Positions 25,871 to 34,700 of a stretch of DNA of 64,000 nt are shown here, piece after piece. The notes under the pieces were generated by a model. The model ran no database searches. It saw only the letters and a program-made list of their open reading frames with translations, and had not been told where the DNA came from. This DNA comes from JANXMY01 sp965246745 (GTDB lineage Bacteria > Armatimonadota > Armatimonadia > Armatimonadales > Capsulimonadaceae): positions 558,001 through 622,000 of the forward strand of contig OZ251980.1 in assembly GCA_965246745.1 (NCBI GenBank). The letters run 5' to 3'. Position 1 is the stretch's first letter. Each line of letters opens with the position of its first letter. A program made the position numbers and the translations under genes.

Positions 25871-25998
25871 TACTATTTTTTTGTAGTCTGGAATACGCTG
25901 AGATACAAGCTATTTTGAGCAATGCGCTTGCCTCTCGTTTCCCGAACAGCAAGCAGTATACCTGCTGTTGACAAAAATTGCAAGTGCAAATTTAAGTA

Positions 25999-26071
25999 TA
26001 GGCGAGCAGGGTTTCGAACCCCGGACTTCTTCCGTGTAAAGGAAGCACTCTAGCCGCTGAGTTACTCGCCC
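25999..26071 (-). tRNA. tRNA-Val (TAC)
   Basis: 73 bases on the minus strand: acceptor GGGCGAG/CTCGCCT with discriminator A, D-stem ACTC/GAGT, anticodon stem CTTCC/GGAAG with loop TTTACAC (anticodon TAC), T-stem CGGGG/CCCTG with TTCGAAA. It is upstream of tRNA-Phe and probably co-transcribed with it. Confidence 0.95.
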
Positions 26072-26107
26072 AAGTTCCAACGTCAGATTACTCTGCGGGT
26101 CACTCTC

Positions 26108-26137
26108 ATTATAGCACAGCCTTTTCAAATTTTACAA
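26108..26137 (-). promoter_or_regulatory. Promoter of the tRNA-Val/tRNA-Phe unit
   Basis: On the minus strand TTGTAA, 18-base spacer, TATAAT, with TG one base before the -10 (extended -10). It lies 37 bases upstream of tRNA-Val. Confidence 0.75.
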
Positions 26138-26434
26138 CCGTGTCGTCTTCCTCGTTTTCCCTCCCCCAGCCTTTGTCAGCTGGTTCTGCCACAACGACAT
26201 CGCGACATCCACCAGAACCCGCCGTGCAGAGTCGTCAAGGCGGGTGTACAGTGCCCCCATGTCGTATACCTGGGACGCATTGGGAAACGTCTCACCTGTT
26301 ACGATGTCCTGAAAAAAGTACGCCAAAGGCACGTCCAGCGCAACGCAGAGCCTGGGGAGGTCTGCCGCGTCAATTCTCGACTTCCCAATGGTTTTTGTGT
26401 TGGTTGTTGACATTTTTTCTGGATCGGTTTGCAC
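26132..26434 (-). CDS. Truncated XRE-type regulator
   Basis: 100 residues from a GTG. The visible part (TNTKTIGKSRIDAADLPRLCVALDVPLAYFFQD) corresponds to the last helix of a Cro/C1 helix-turn-helix and the usual continuation; the first helices that should precede it are missing. A stop codon lies four codons upstream in frame, while an overlapping frame (26370-26615) stays open there, so a frameshift or deletion may have cut the gene. The tail ends in basic KAGGGKTRKTTRL. A TTTGCAC inverted repeat lies 30 bases upstream, as expected for an autoregulated repressor. Confidence 0.55.
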   Translation of the reverse strand: MQTDPEKMSTTNTKTIGKSRIDAADLPRLCVALDVPLAYFFQDIVTGETFPNASQVYDMGALYTRLDDSARRVLVDVAMSLWQNQLTKAGGGKTRKTTRL

Positions 26435-26463
26435 TTAATCCTTCACTAAAACGCGCACCTAAG

Positions 26464-26485
26464 TTTGCACTATTATTGGTGCAAA
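26464..26485. promoter_or_regulatory. Inverted repeat operator candidate TTTGCAC-N8-GTGCAAA
   Basis: Perfect 7-bp arms at 26464-26470 and 26479-26485. Further half sites (TTTGCAC at 26433, CTGCAC and TTTGCAC between 26489 and 26506) crowd the 75 bases before the XRE fragment. Confidence 0.7.
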
Positions 26486-26511
26486 AGTCTGCACTTTTCT
26501 TTGCACCGAAG

Positions 26512-26706
26512 TCACTTTTCTTTGTGCTCGGACTCTTCCCGAACACGCTGCAAAACTTCCCGAACCAACTGAGACAACCCCCCAGGCTGGTTCTTGCCCC
26601 ACTCTCCCAGATCATCAGGCAACATCACCGTAAAACCCCGTGTGTCCATTTGCTTCACCGGTCCGCGCTTTTTTGCGGGGCTTGCAATCACCTTATCAGT
26701 TTCCAT
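26512..26706 (-). CDS. Small ribbon-helix-helix-like protein
   Basis: 64 residues from ATG at 26706; a longer frame to 26766 lacks support. After a basic start (SPAKKRGPVKQMD) comes TRGFTVMLPDDLGEWGKNQPGGLSQLVREVLQRVREES, which has the beta strand, helix, turn, helix pattern of MetJ/Arc-type DNA-binding proteins with an IReal-like second helix. An inverted repeat at 26723-26746 lies just upstream. It may be an antitoxin or plasmid-type copy regulator without its partner. Confidence 0.6.
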   Translation of the reverse strand: METDKVIASPAKKRGPVKQMDTRGFTVMLPDDLGEWGKNQPGGLSQLVREVLQRVREESEHKEK

Positions 26707-26722
26707 ATCTTCGATTTTACCA

Positions 26723-26746
26723 CGCGTTACTGTAAATGTCAACGCG
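26723..26746. promoter_or_regulatory. Inverted repeat CGCGTT-N12-AACGCG
   Basis: Perfect 6-bp arms, 17 bases upstream of the ribbon-helix-helix-like gene. The enclosed TACTGTAAA recurs at 26801-26809, in the divergent intergenic region. A binding site for the adjacent regulator is inferred. Confidence 0.5.
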
Positions 26747-26847
26747 AAAAATGCCTGACAAACCATAAATTATTTCGTAATAATTATTCGACTTAAGTAT
26801 TACTGTAAAGGTACAATTAACCCAACACAGCGACCGGAGACGACGCC

Positions 26848-27042
26848 ATGACCCCGCAAATGATTAGCACAGCCATGAAGAACGAAATCAACGAGCGCAC
26901 AGTCAGCCGGAGCAAAGACTTTCTGCGCTTTACGCAAACGTCAACGGACATTCGCGTTGACCGGATGGACAACATCGAGTATCTAAGTAGTCACGCAAAA
27001 GAAAGTCGGTATTTCGTCCCGACTTTACTCTCCTTATGCTAA
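26848..27042 (+). CDS. Small hypothetical protein of the island edge
   Basis: 64 residues, ATG with GGAG about 8 bases upstream (ACCGGAGACGACGCC). The sequence ISTAMKNEINERTVSRSKDFLRFTQTSTDIRVDRMDNIEYLSSH is helical and could be a small DNA-binding protein; the end (KESRYFVPTLLSLC) reads like a sequence continued past a lost stop. It is divergent from the ribbon-helix-helix-like gene, and its stop overlaps the stop of the zinc-ribbon gene. Confidence 0.4.
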   Translation: MTPQMISTAMKNEINERTVSRSKDFLRFTQTSTDIRVDRMDNIEYLSSHAKESRYFVPTLLSLC

Positions 27043-27257
27043 GCGGCTTTCTGCGATGCAGCTTTAAGCTGCTTCTTGTTCTCATTCCACTTTGCCCCAT
27101 GCCTTCCCCACGCGGCTTTCTGTTTACAACTATCTGTGCAATACACGCGGAGAGGCGGGGCTTGAAAAACGGTTTGACAAATCGGGCAAATATGCTCGAT
27201 CAGCTTGTAGCGCCGGATAAACGAGACTTCAACGGACTTTTCTTCTGGTACAGTCAT
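27039..27257 (-). CDS. Small zinc-ribbon protein
   Basis: 72 residues with a single knuckle pair CPICQTVFQAPPLRVYCTDSCKQKAAW (CxxC-N13-CxxxC), followed by a basic tail (GRHGAKWNENKKQLKAASQKAA). Such short proteins with a CxxC...YCSDSC pattern are common on plasmids and in phage regions and probably bind nucleic acid. A perfect 20-bp palindrome lies 9 bases upstream of the ATG. Confidence 0.6.
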   Translation of the reverse strand: MTVPEEKSVEVSFIRRYKLIEHICPICQTVFQAPPLRVYCTDSCKQKAAWGRHGAKWNENKKQLKAASQKAA

Positions 27258-27265
27258 ATTTATTC

Positions 27266-27285
27266 ATATGTGTTATAACACATAT
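27266..27285. promoter_or_regulatory. Perfect 20-bp palindrome, operator candidate
   Basis: ATATGTGTTA followed directly by TAACACATAT. It lies 9 bases upstream of the zinc-ribbon gene, where it would overlap its transcription or translation start. Bases 27286-27507 before the helicase contain no other structure I can support. Confidence 0.75.
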
Positions 27286-27507
27286 AGTCATAGAAGTCAA
27301 TGGCACTGTTTCTATAGCTAAACACGGTCTAATCTTAAAGAGGGCGGTGCCGCCGGGTGCAGTATCAAGGAAGGAATCAGGGCAGAACCCGGCGAAACGT
27401 GTTACCGTAGATTTACTGTGTAATTGCCCACAGCGAGCGGACGATCTCTTCATCGTGCAAGTCAGCTTTCAAGCACAATCTTTTTCGATTGCGTGGTATG
27501 CTCATAT

Positions 27508-30500
27508 ATGCCTCGAATATTTGACAACATAGACCTGCCGATGCTGCCTACACTCCGGGATACACTTCATGTCTCGCAGCGAGCGGATTTTTGCGTCGGG
27601 TACTTCAACCTGCGCGGCTGGCGTCGGATCGACTCGCTTGTCGAAGCCTGGCCCGGCGGCGACGGGGCTTGCTGCCGCCTGCTTGTGGGGATGCAGCAGC
27701 TTCCGCAAGAGGAACTGCGAAATGCTTTCTCACTGGGACGCGAGGATGATGGCATTGATCAGCAGACGGCGCTGCGGCTTAAAAAGCGGATGGCCGAGGA
27801 GTTCAAGCAGCAGCTTACGCTGGGTGCGCCGACCGACGAAGACGAGGCCGGACTCAGGCGTCTTAGCGCTCAGATTAAGTCCAAGAAGGTCGTCGTCAAG
27901 CTGTACCTGCGCTACCCGCTCCATGCCAAATTGTATCTGCTGCACCGTGAGGACCCCAACAATCCCATCGTCGGGTTCGTCGGCAGCAGCAACCTGACAC
28001 TGGCGGGCCTCTCCAAGCAGGGCGAGCTTAACGTAGACGTGCTGGATCACGACGCCTGCCAAAAGCTGCAAAAGTGGTTCGAGGAACGCTGGAAAGATCG
28101 CTGGTGTCTGGACATCTCCGAGGAACTGGCGGAGATCATTGACAATAGCTGGGCGCGGCCCGAAGTCATTCCGCCCTACCACATCTACCTTAAGATCGCT
28201 TATCATCTTTCCCAGGAAGCCCGTGCCGGTCTTGCTGAGTTTCAAGTTCCCAGCGACTTGACCCGCAAGCTCTTCCCGTTCCAGACGGCGGCGGTGAAGA
28301 TCGCCGCGCATCACTTGACCAAGCGCGGCGGCGTTCTCATCGGCGATGTGGTCGGCCTCGGCAAGACACTGATGGCGACGGCGCTGGTTCGGGTGCTGGA
28401 AGAGGATGATGACGGCATCAGCACGCTCATCATCTGCCCGAAAAACCTCCTAAAGATGTGGCAGAGCTATGTGGACGGGTACGGGCTGCGGGCGAAAGTG
28501 ATTTCAATCAGCACCGTCGAGCGCGAGCTGCCGCTCATCCCGGCGCGGTTCCGCCGGGTGCTGATTGATGAAAGCCATAACCTGCGAAACCGTGAGGGCG
28601 GGCGGTACAAGCTCATTCAGGACTACATCCGGGCGACGGCAAGCAAGGTCATTCTGCTGTCGGCGACGCCCTACAACAAGACGTACCTAGACTTATCCGC
28701 CCAGCTTCGGCTGTTTCTGCCGGAGAACAACGACATCGGCACACGCCCGGAGCGGCTGCTGCGAGAACTCGGCGAAACGCAGTTCAAGCAGCTGCACCAA
28801 TGTCCGATCCGGTCGCTGGCGGCGTTCGAGAAGAGCAGCCACCCCGATGACTGGCGTGAGCTGATGCGGCTGTTTTTAGTGCGTCGCACCCGCAGCTTTA
28901 TTCAAAACAACTACGCCGAGACCGATCCGGGTGACGGGCGCAAGTTTCTGACCTTTGAGGATGGACGGCGCTCCTACTTCCCCACCCGCGTTCCCCGAAC
29001 GGTCAAGTTTGCGATTGATGAGACGAACCCAGACGACCAGTACGCCCGGCTGTATGCCGCCGATGTGGTGGACACGATCAACGCACTCAACTTGCCGCGC
29101 TACGGCTTAGGCAACTACATTGCGGACAAGCCGAAGGACGCACCCACGCCCGCTGAGGCTGACCGGCTGCAAAACTTGTCGCGGGCGGGCAAGCGGCTCA
29201 TGGGGTTCTGCCGCACGAACTTATTTAAGCGCTTGGAAAGCAGCGGCAAAGCGTTCCTGTTGTCGCTGGAACGCCACGTCTTGCGGAACTACGTTTTCCT
29301 TCACGCTCTTGAGAACGGACTGCCGCTGCCGATTGGGACTCAGGACGCCGCGCTGCTGGACTCCCGCAGCGATGACGACGCGGATACCAAAGGGGCAGAT
29401 GTCGGACTGTTCGAGCAGGACGAAGAAATTGAAAACGGCGGCGGGGGTGACGGTCCGCAAATCAAGCTGCACATCGAGCATGAGTATCAGTGCCGCGCCG
29501 CCGAAGTCTATGCGGAATACGCAGGCCAGTATCAGCGCCGCTTTAAGTGGCTGCGGCCCGGCCTGTTCAGCAAATCTCTTGCGGACAGTCTGCGAAAAGA
29601 CGGGCGGGCATTGGTGGCGGTCTTGCAGCGCTGCGGCGAATGGCAGCCGGAGCAAGACTCGAAGTTCTGTGCGCTGCTTGACCTGCTGACGGAGAAGCAC
29701 CCGGCGCAAAAAGTCCTCTTGTTCACACAGTTTGCAGACACGGCGAAATATCTGGAAACGGAACTGCTGCGAAAGAAGCTGGGCCAAGTTGCGGGCGTCA
29801 CAGGCCAGGTGTACGACCCGACTGCCTACGCCTGGCGGTTCAGCCCTGTCTCGAACGGCAAGGCAGAGCAGATCGCCCCGGAAGACCAGCTTCGGGTTTT
29901 GCTTGCGACTGATGTTCTTTCCGAAGGTCAGAACTTGCAGGACGCCGCTATCGTGGTCAACTATGATTTGCCGTGGGCCATCATCCGGCTGATCCAGCGG
30001 GCGGGCCGCGTAGACCGGATTGGGCAAGAGTCGCAGACGATTTTGTGCTACTCGTTCCTGCCTGCCGATGGCGTGGAACGAATTATCCGCCTGCGGGAGA
30101 GGGTTCGGCAGCGCCTCGACGAGAATGCCGAAGTGGTCGGCACGGACGAGTCGTTCTTTGAGGACGACGGCAACAACGCAGCGGTGCTGGACATCTATAA
30201 CGAGAAAGCTGGGATTTTCGACGGCGACGCCGATACCGAAGTTGATCTGTCTTCGTATGCGTACCAGATTTGGAAGAACGCCACGGACGCCGATCCGCGC
30301 CTGCTCAAAACCATCCCCGGCTTGCCGCCGGTTGTTTATTCCACGCGGTCAACGGCTCCGGCAGCCGCGCCGACTTACGATCCCGGCCCGCAGCCGCTTC
30401 TGCCGCTCGAAGTCACGCCCGTACAACATGCGATGTCTTTGACAAATGCCCCCGCGCCGCCTCCGATTGGCCCGGCGGGGGTTCTGGTCTACCTCCGCAC

Positions 30501-30999
30501 CGCGCAAGACAATGATGCGCTGGCATGGATCGGCAAAGACGGCAAGAGCATCACTGAGTCTCAGTTCACGATCCTGAAAGCGGCTGAGTGTGTTCCCGGC
30601 ACCCCGGCTCTGCCGCGTGACCCAAAGCATCACCAGCTAGTGCAGCAGGGCGTGGAACTGATCGTCCGTGAGGAGAAGACAACCGGCGGGCAGCTTGGCC
30701 GGTCTTCGGGAGCGCGTTACAAGGTTTACGAGCGACTCAAGTTCTACTCCGGCGAAGTGGCCGGGACGCTGCTGCAATCGCCGGAACTGCTGAAAGCGAT
30801 TGACGATCTCTACCGCTACCCGCTGCGGTCGTGGGCGGCGGACACGCTCAACCGGCGGCTTAAAGCGGGCATGACCGATGAAGCGCTGGCCGAGATGGTG
30901 ATCAATCTGCGGGCTGATGATCGGCTGTGCCAGATCACCGATGAAGGGCAAAGCCGCGAGCCTCAACTGATCTGCTCTATTGGATTGGTAGATGTGTAG
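27508..30999 (+). CDS. PLD-nuclease/SNF2 helicase fusion of the putative defence cassette
   Basis: 1163 residues. The first 180 carry a phospholipase D-type nuclease domain: ADFCVGYFNLRGWRRI, then the HKD motif HAKLYLLHRED (about 139) and FVGSSNLTLAGL. A two-lobe SNF2/SF2 motor follows: GDVVGLGKT (Walker A, about 278-286), LIDESHNLRN (motif II, about 350), LLSATPYNKT (about 383), and ATDVLSEGQNLQ to QRAGRVDRIGQ (motif VI, about 829). The last 250 residues are unassigned and may contact a partner. A TATGCT box ends 5 bases before the ATG at 27508, suggesting a near-leaderless mRNA. With the methyltransferase downstream it makes a plausible restriction or anti-phage pair in which this protein translocates and cuts. 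Confidence 0.88.
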   Translation: MPRIFDNIDLPMLPTLRDTLHVSQRADFCVGYFNLRGWRRIDSLVEAWPGGDGACCRLLVGMQQLPQEELRNAFSLGREDDGIDQQTALRLKKRMAEEFKQQLTLGAPTDEDEAGLRRLSAQIKSKKVVVKLYLRYPLHAKLYLLHREDPNNPIVGFVGSSNLTLAGLSKQGELNVDVLDHDACQKLQKWFEERWKDRWCLDISEELAEIIDNSWARPEVIPPYHIYLKIAYHLSQEARAGLAEFQVPSDLTRKLFPFQTAAVKIAAHHLTKRGGVLIGDVVGLGKTLMATALVRVLEEDDDGISTLIICPKNLLKMWQSYVDGYGLRAKVISISTVERELPLIPARFRRVLIDESHNLRNREGGRYKLIQDYIRATASKVILLSATPYNKTYLDLSAQLRLFLPENNDIGTRPERLLRELGETQFKQLHQCPIRSLAAFEKSSHPDDWRELMRLFLVRRTRSFIQNNYAETDPGDGRKFLTFEDGRRSYFPTRVPRTVKFAIDETNPDDQYARLYAADVVDTINALNLPRYGLGNYIADKPKDAPTPAEADRLQNLSRAGKRLMGFCRTNLFKRLESSGKAFLLSLERHVLRNYVFLHALENGLPLPIGTQDAALLDSRSDDDADTKGADVGLFEQDEEIENGGGGDGPQIKLHIEHEYQCRAAEVYAEYAGQYQRRFKWLRPGLFSKSLADSLRKDGRALVAVLQRCGEWQPEQDSKFCALLDLLTEKHPAQKVLLFTQFADTAKYLETELLRKKLGQVAGVTGQVYDPTAYAWRFSPVSNGKAEQIAPEDQLRVLLATDVLSEGQNLQDAAIVVNYDLPWAIIRLIQRAGRVDRIGQESQTILCYSFLPADGVERIIRLRERVRQRLDENAEVVGTDESFFEDDGNNAAVLDIYNEKAGIFDGDADTEVDLSSYAYQIWKNATDADPRLLKTIPGLPPVVYSTRSTAPAAAPTYDPGPQPLLPLEVTPVQHAMSLTNAPAPPPIGPAGVLVYLRTAQDNDALAWIGKDGKSITESQFTILKAAECVPGTPALPRDPKHHQLVQQGVELIVREEKTTGGQLGRSSGARYKVYERLKFYSGEVAGTLLQSPELLKAIDDLYRYPLRSWAADTLNRRLKAGMTDEALAEMVINLRADDRLCQITDEGQSREPQLICSIGLVDV

Positions 31000-31025
31000 T
31001 TTTCTATTCGAGAGTGCAAGACAGG

Positions 31026-31031
31026 TATAAT
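31026..31031 (+). promoter_or_regulatory. -10 box of an internal, near-leaderless promoter
   Basis: TATAAT, preceded by GG, ends 9 bases before the ATG of the HEPN gene. No good -35 is visible. It would let the HEPN/BolA-like pair be transcribed apart from the helicase. Confidence 0.6.
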
Positions 31032-31040
31032 TTTAGACAC

Positions 31041-31496
31041 ATGGCGGACACAAGATTCACCGCGCAGAGCTACCGGGACGCGGCTCAGGAGCATTTAAAT
31101 CAAGCCCGCTTCTTGCACTACAACGCCCGGCAGTATTATTTGGCGCATTATATCGCGGGTGTCGCTATTGAATGTATTCTCCGGGCGCATGGGCTTCGTG
31201 CCGACGATGAGTTTACCGGGCGGCATGACCTTCATCAACTTGCAAGTCGGGCAAAATTCTTCGATCTCGGACGTTCCGAAAAAAGCCCAGATTATGCGGC
31301 TCTTATAAATGAAGCAACGCTGCGCTGGCGAAGCAACCACCGTTATTTTACGGAAATCCAGCTTTTATCCTACCTGAATAACACAGGTATAGACCAACGC
31401 ATTCGAGGCGATAAGCTAAAATACAACAGCCAGAGAATGTATGATCTCGCCGAGAGAATTGTAGGAATAGGAATACTCAAATGGAAGAACGAGTAG
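31041..31496 (+). CDS. HEPN-domain protein
   Basis: 151 residues. The helical HEPN pattern is clear: SYRDAAQEHLNQARFLHYNARQYYLAHYIAGVAIECILRAHGLRADDEFTGRHDLHQLASRAKF, with the AxEcxLkA helix and the HDLhqL block typical of PF05168-type proteins. The classical RNase motif Rx4-6H is not evident in the second half, so it may not be an active RNase. Base composition is less GC-rich than its neighbours. It overlaps the next small gene by 16 bases, an arrangement typical of toxin-antitoxin pairs, and both lie between the helicase and methyltransferase genes. Confidence 0.8.
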   Translation: MADTRFTAQSYRDAAQEHLNQARFLHYNARQYYLAHYIAGVAIECILRAHGLRADDEFTGRHDLHQLASRAKFFDLGRSEKSPDYAALINEATLRWRSNHRYFTEIQLLSYLNNTGIDQRIRGDKLKYNSQRMYDLAERIVGIGILKWKNE

Positions 31497-31738
31497 TTGA
31501 AGTTTTAGAAAAAAACTTTCCCGGTGCGGAGGTGAAACTCAGTCTGGAAAATAGCAGCCATAAGATTGGCGGCGTCCTTCTCTGGGACGGCTTTGTCAAG
31601 CAGAGTTTTTTGCAGCGTCAAAACAAGGTTGTCCGCGTCCTCAAGCGTGAGCTTGGCCCGGAGATGAACGAGATTTTGCATATTTTCACCTACACCCCAA
31701 ATGAGTACGCGCAGATGATGAGCGTGGATGAAGCCTAG
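31481..31738 (+). CDS. BolA-like small protein paired with the HEPN gene
   Basis: 85 residues. MEERVVEVLEKNFPGAEVKL, then WDGFVKQSFLQRQNKVVRVLKREL and HIFTYTPNEYAQM parallel the BolA/class II KH fold: a first amphipathic helix, FPGAxV, the DxF....FLxRxxxV...L..EL helix, and the TYTxxEY end. The histidine-bearing loop of true BolA proteins is absent. Because the start lies within the end of the HEPN gene, the two are coupled; an antitoxin or adaptor role is an inference. Confidence 0.55.
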   Translation: MEERVVEVLEKNFPGAEVKLSLENSSHKIGGVLLWDGFVKQSFLQRQNKVVRVLKRELGPEMNEILHIFTYTPNEYAQMMSVDEA

Positions 31739-31767
31739 AACGCGCCTAGAAAAGAAGAAACATCCCC

Positions 31768-34700
31768 ATGCCCCTTGATCCGACTTCTGCCCGCGAATAT
31801 CTGAACGCTTTTGATTTTAAGACGCTGTTTAATGAAGAACTCGGCTGGAACCAGCCGACGACCCGCGAGGCTACCCAGTTTGAGTGCCAGGACACGACTT
31901 TTATTCGGCAGGAGATCGCGTCCCTCAGCGGCGTTGTAGTCTTCGAGGTTACTGCCGCCGATGGTCTTATTCCAGACGCCGATACTTGCAAGGCCGTTCA
32001 TAAAGTAGTTTCGACACTGTTCCACGAGAACCTGCTGATCTTCCTCGATAGCGAACGAACGCAGAGCCTTTGGTACTGGGCCAAGCGTGAGGGGGCGAAA
32101 TCGCTCCCGCGCCGGCATTCCTACTTCCGGGGACAGCCCGGCGACCTCTTTCTCAGCAAGATCAGCGCGATGTTCGTGGACATCGCTGACTTGGACGAAG
32201 ACGGCGGGGTCGGCGTGGCGCAGGCGGCCAAGCGTCTGCAAGACGCGCTGGATGTGACGACCACGACCAAGAAGTTCTTCAAGGATTTCGAGACGGAACA
32301 TGCAAAGTTCCTGACGCTCATCGAGGGCATCGGCAATGAGCGCGACCGCCGCTGGTATGCGTCCGTCCTGCTGAACCGGCTCATGTTTATCTACTTCTTG
32401 CAGCGCAAGGGGTTCCTGGACGGCGGCAACCGGCGTTACTTGCAGGACAAGCTCGCGCTGTACGCGGAAGTCCCCCCAGCCCCCAATAATGGGGGAGCCG
32501 GAACAGACCCCGTAGGGGCGCTGCTTGCCGCGCCCTCTGTGCTTGCCGCGCCCTCCGTCTTGTCCAATTCCGTCTTGTCCAATTCCGTCTTGCTCCCCAG
32601 AATTGGGGCGGGGGGGACAGGCCGCTACTACGATGAGTTTCTGAAAAAGCTGTTCTTTGAGGGCTTCGCCAAGCCCGCCGATAAGCGCAGCCCGGAAGCA
32701 AGTGCGCTGCTCGGCAGCATTGTCTACCTGAACGGCGGATTGTTTCTGGAACACCAGATTGAAGAGCGCTGGCCGGACATTGCCATTCCCGACGCGGCGT
32801 TCCATCATCTCTTCAGCCTGTTCAGCCGCTATTCTTGGAACCTCAACGACACACCCGGCGGCAAGGACGACGAGATCAACCCGGACGTACTGGGCTACAT
32901 CTTTGAGAAATATATCAACCAGAAGGCGTTTGGGGCGTACTACACGCGCACGGAAATCACGGGGCATCTTTGCGAGCAGACGATCCACACGCTGATCCTC
33001 AACAAGATCAATGTCGCTGCGATCCCCGGCGTCGCCCCCGCCCGTCACTTTGACACCATCGCTGATCTGCTGATGCGGCTTGACGCCCCCCTCTGCCGCC
33101 TGCTGCTCACGGATATCCTGCCCCGCCTGTCCCTGCTCGACCCGGCCTGCGGCTCCGGGGCATTCTTGGTCGCGGCCATGAAAACGCTGATCAACATTTA
33201 CAGCGCCGTCGTCGGCCGGGCCAAGTTCCTCAGCGACACCACCCTGAACGCCTGGATCGCCGACGCCGAGCAAGGCGGGCGCAGCCTCGCTTACTTCATC
33301 AAGAAGCGCATCATCACGGAAAACTTGTTCGGCGTGGACATCATGGAAGAGTCCACCGAGATCGCCAAGCTGCGCCTGTTTCTCGCGCTGGTCTCGTCGG
33401 CACAAACAGTGCAGCAGCTAGAGCCGCTGCCGAACATTGACTTCAACCTCCTCGCCGGCAATTCGCTGGTCGGCCTGCTGCGTGTCACCGATGAAGATTA
33501 CAAGCGGCACGATAAAACCGGCAGTCTCTTCCAGCAGCAAACCTACTCGGACATTTTGAAGGAGAAAAATCGGCGCATTGCCAGCTACCGAAATGCAGTC
33601 GGTTATCAAGAGCAGCTTCGCCAAGAGCGTGATGACATTGATACGCTGAAGAAGCAGGCACAGGGGACGCTGAACGAAATCCTGTTAGACGAGTTCCAGG
33701 GCATCAAGTACGAGCAGGCGACCTGGGACACGGCGAAGAACGCCGAGGGCAAGACCGAGAAGCGGGCCGTCGTGCTTGCGGACGTGGAAGCGCTCGGCCC
33801 GTTCCATTGGGGCTATGAGTTTGACGACGTGCTCAACGACCCTCCAATGGGGCGGGGCGGCTTCGACGCCATTATCACGAACCCGCCGTGGGAGATTTGG
33901 AAGCCGCAGGCCAAAGAGTTCTTTGCGGATCATTCGGCGCTTGTCACCAAGAACAAGATGACGATCAAGGAGTTTGAGGAGAAGCAGACCGAGCTTCTAG
34001 CCGACCCGGAAATCCGCAGGGCGTGGCTTGCCTACCAAGCCCGCTTTCCCTATGTCTCCGCCTTCTACCGCACGGCCAAACAGTACGAGAACCAGATCAG
34101 CGTCGTCCACGGCAAGAAAGCCGGCACGGACATCAACCTGTATAAGCTGTTCACCGAGCAGTGCTTCAATCTGCTGCGTCCGGGCGGGCTGTGCGGCATC
34201 GTCATCCCCAGCGGCATCTACACCGACCTCGGCACGAAGCAGCTCCGCGAGATGCTGTTTGACCGGGCGCAGATCACCGGCCTATTCTGCTTTGAGAACC
34301 GCAAGACGATTTTCGAGAACGTGGACAGCCGCTTCAAGTTCGTCGTGCTGACGTTCGAGAAGGGCGGACATACGCGGCAATTCCCCTCGGCGTTCATGCG
34401 GCATGACGTGGCGGAACTCGAACGGTTTCCGAAAGAAGGTGCGCTTACACTGCCGGTGGAAATGATTAAGCGCTTGTCGCCTGACTCAGCCTCCATCATG
34501 GAGTTCAAGAACGAGACCGACGTGCAGATTGTCGAGAAGATGCTGCGCTTCCCGCTGCTCGGTGAAAAGTTCGCGAACAAGTGGTCAGTTCAGTTGACGC
34601 GCGAAGTTAATAACATGACCGACATGAAATATGTTGCGGAGGCGCCTTCTGCCGGATATGTTAGGCTTTATGAAGGAAAGAACATACACCAGTACGAAAA

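Noticed and set aside
25797..26071. tRNA genes as the attachment site of the island
   Set aside because: No integrase gene is present, and the 3' ends of both tRNAs face away from the cassette. I did not find a repeated tRNA 3' end near 36 kb.
31735..33405. 556-residue minus-strand open frame
   Set aside because: It is antisense to the methyltransferase gene, whose motifs are unambiguous, and includes the translated repeat element in reverse.
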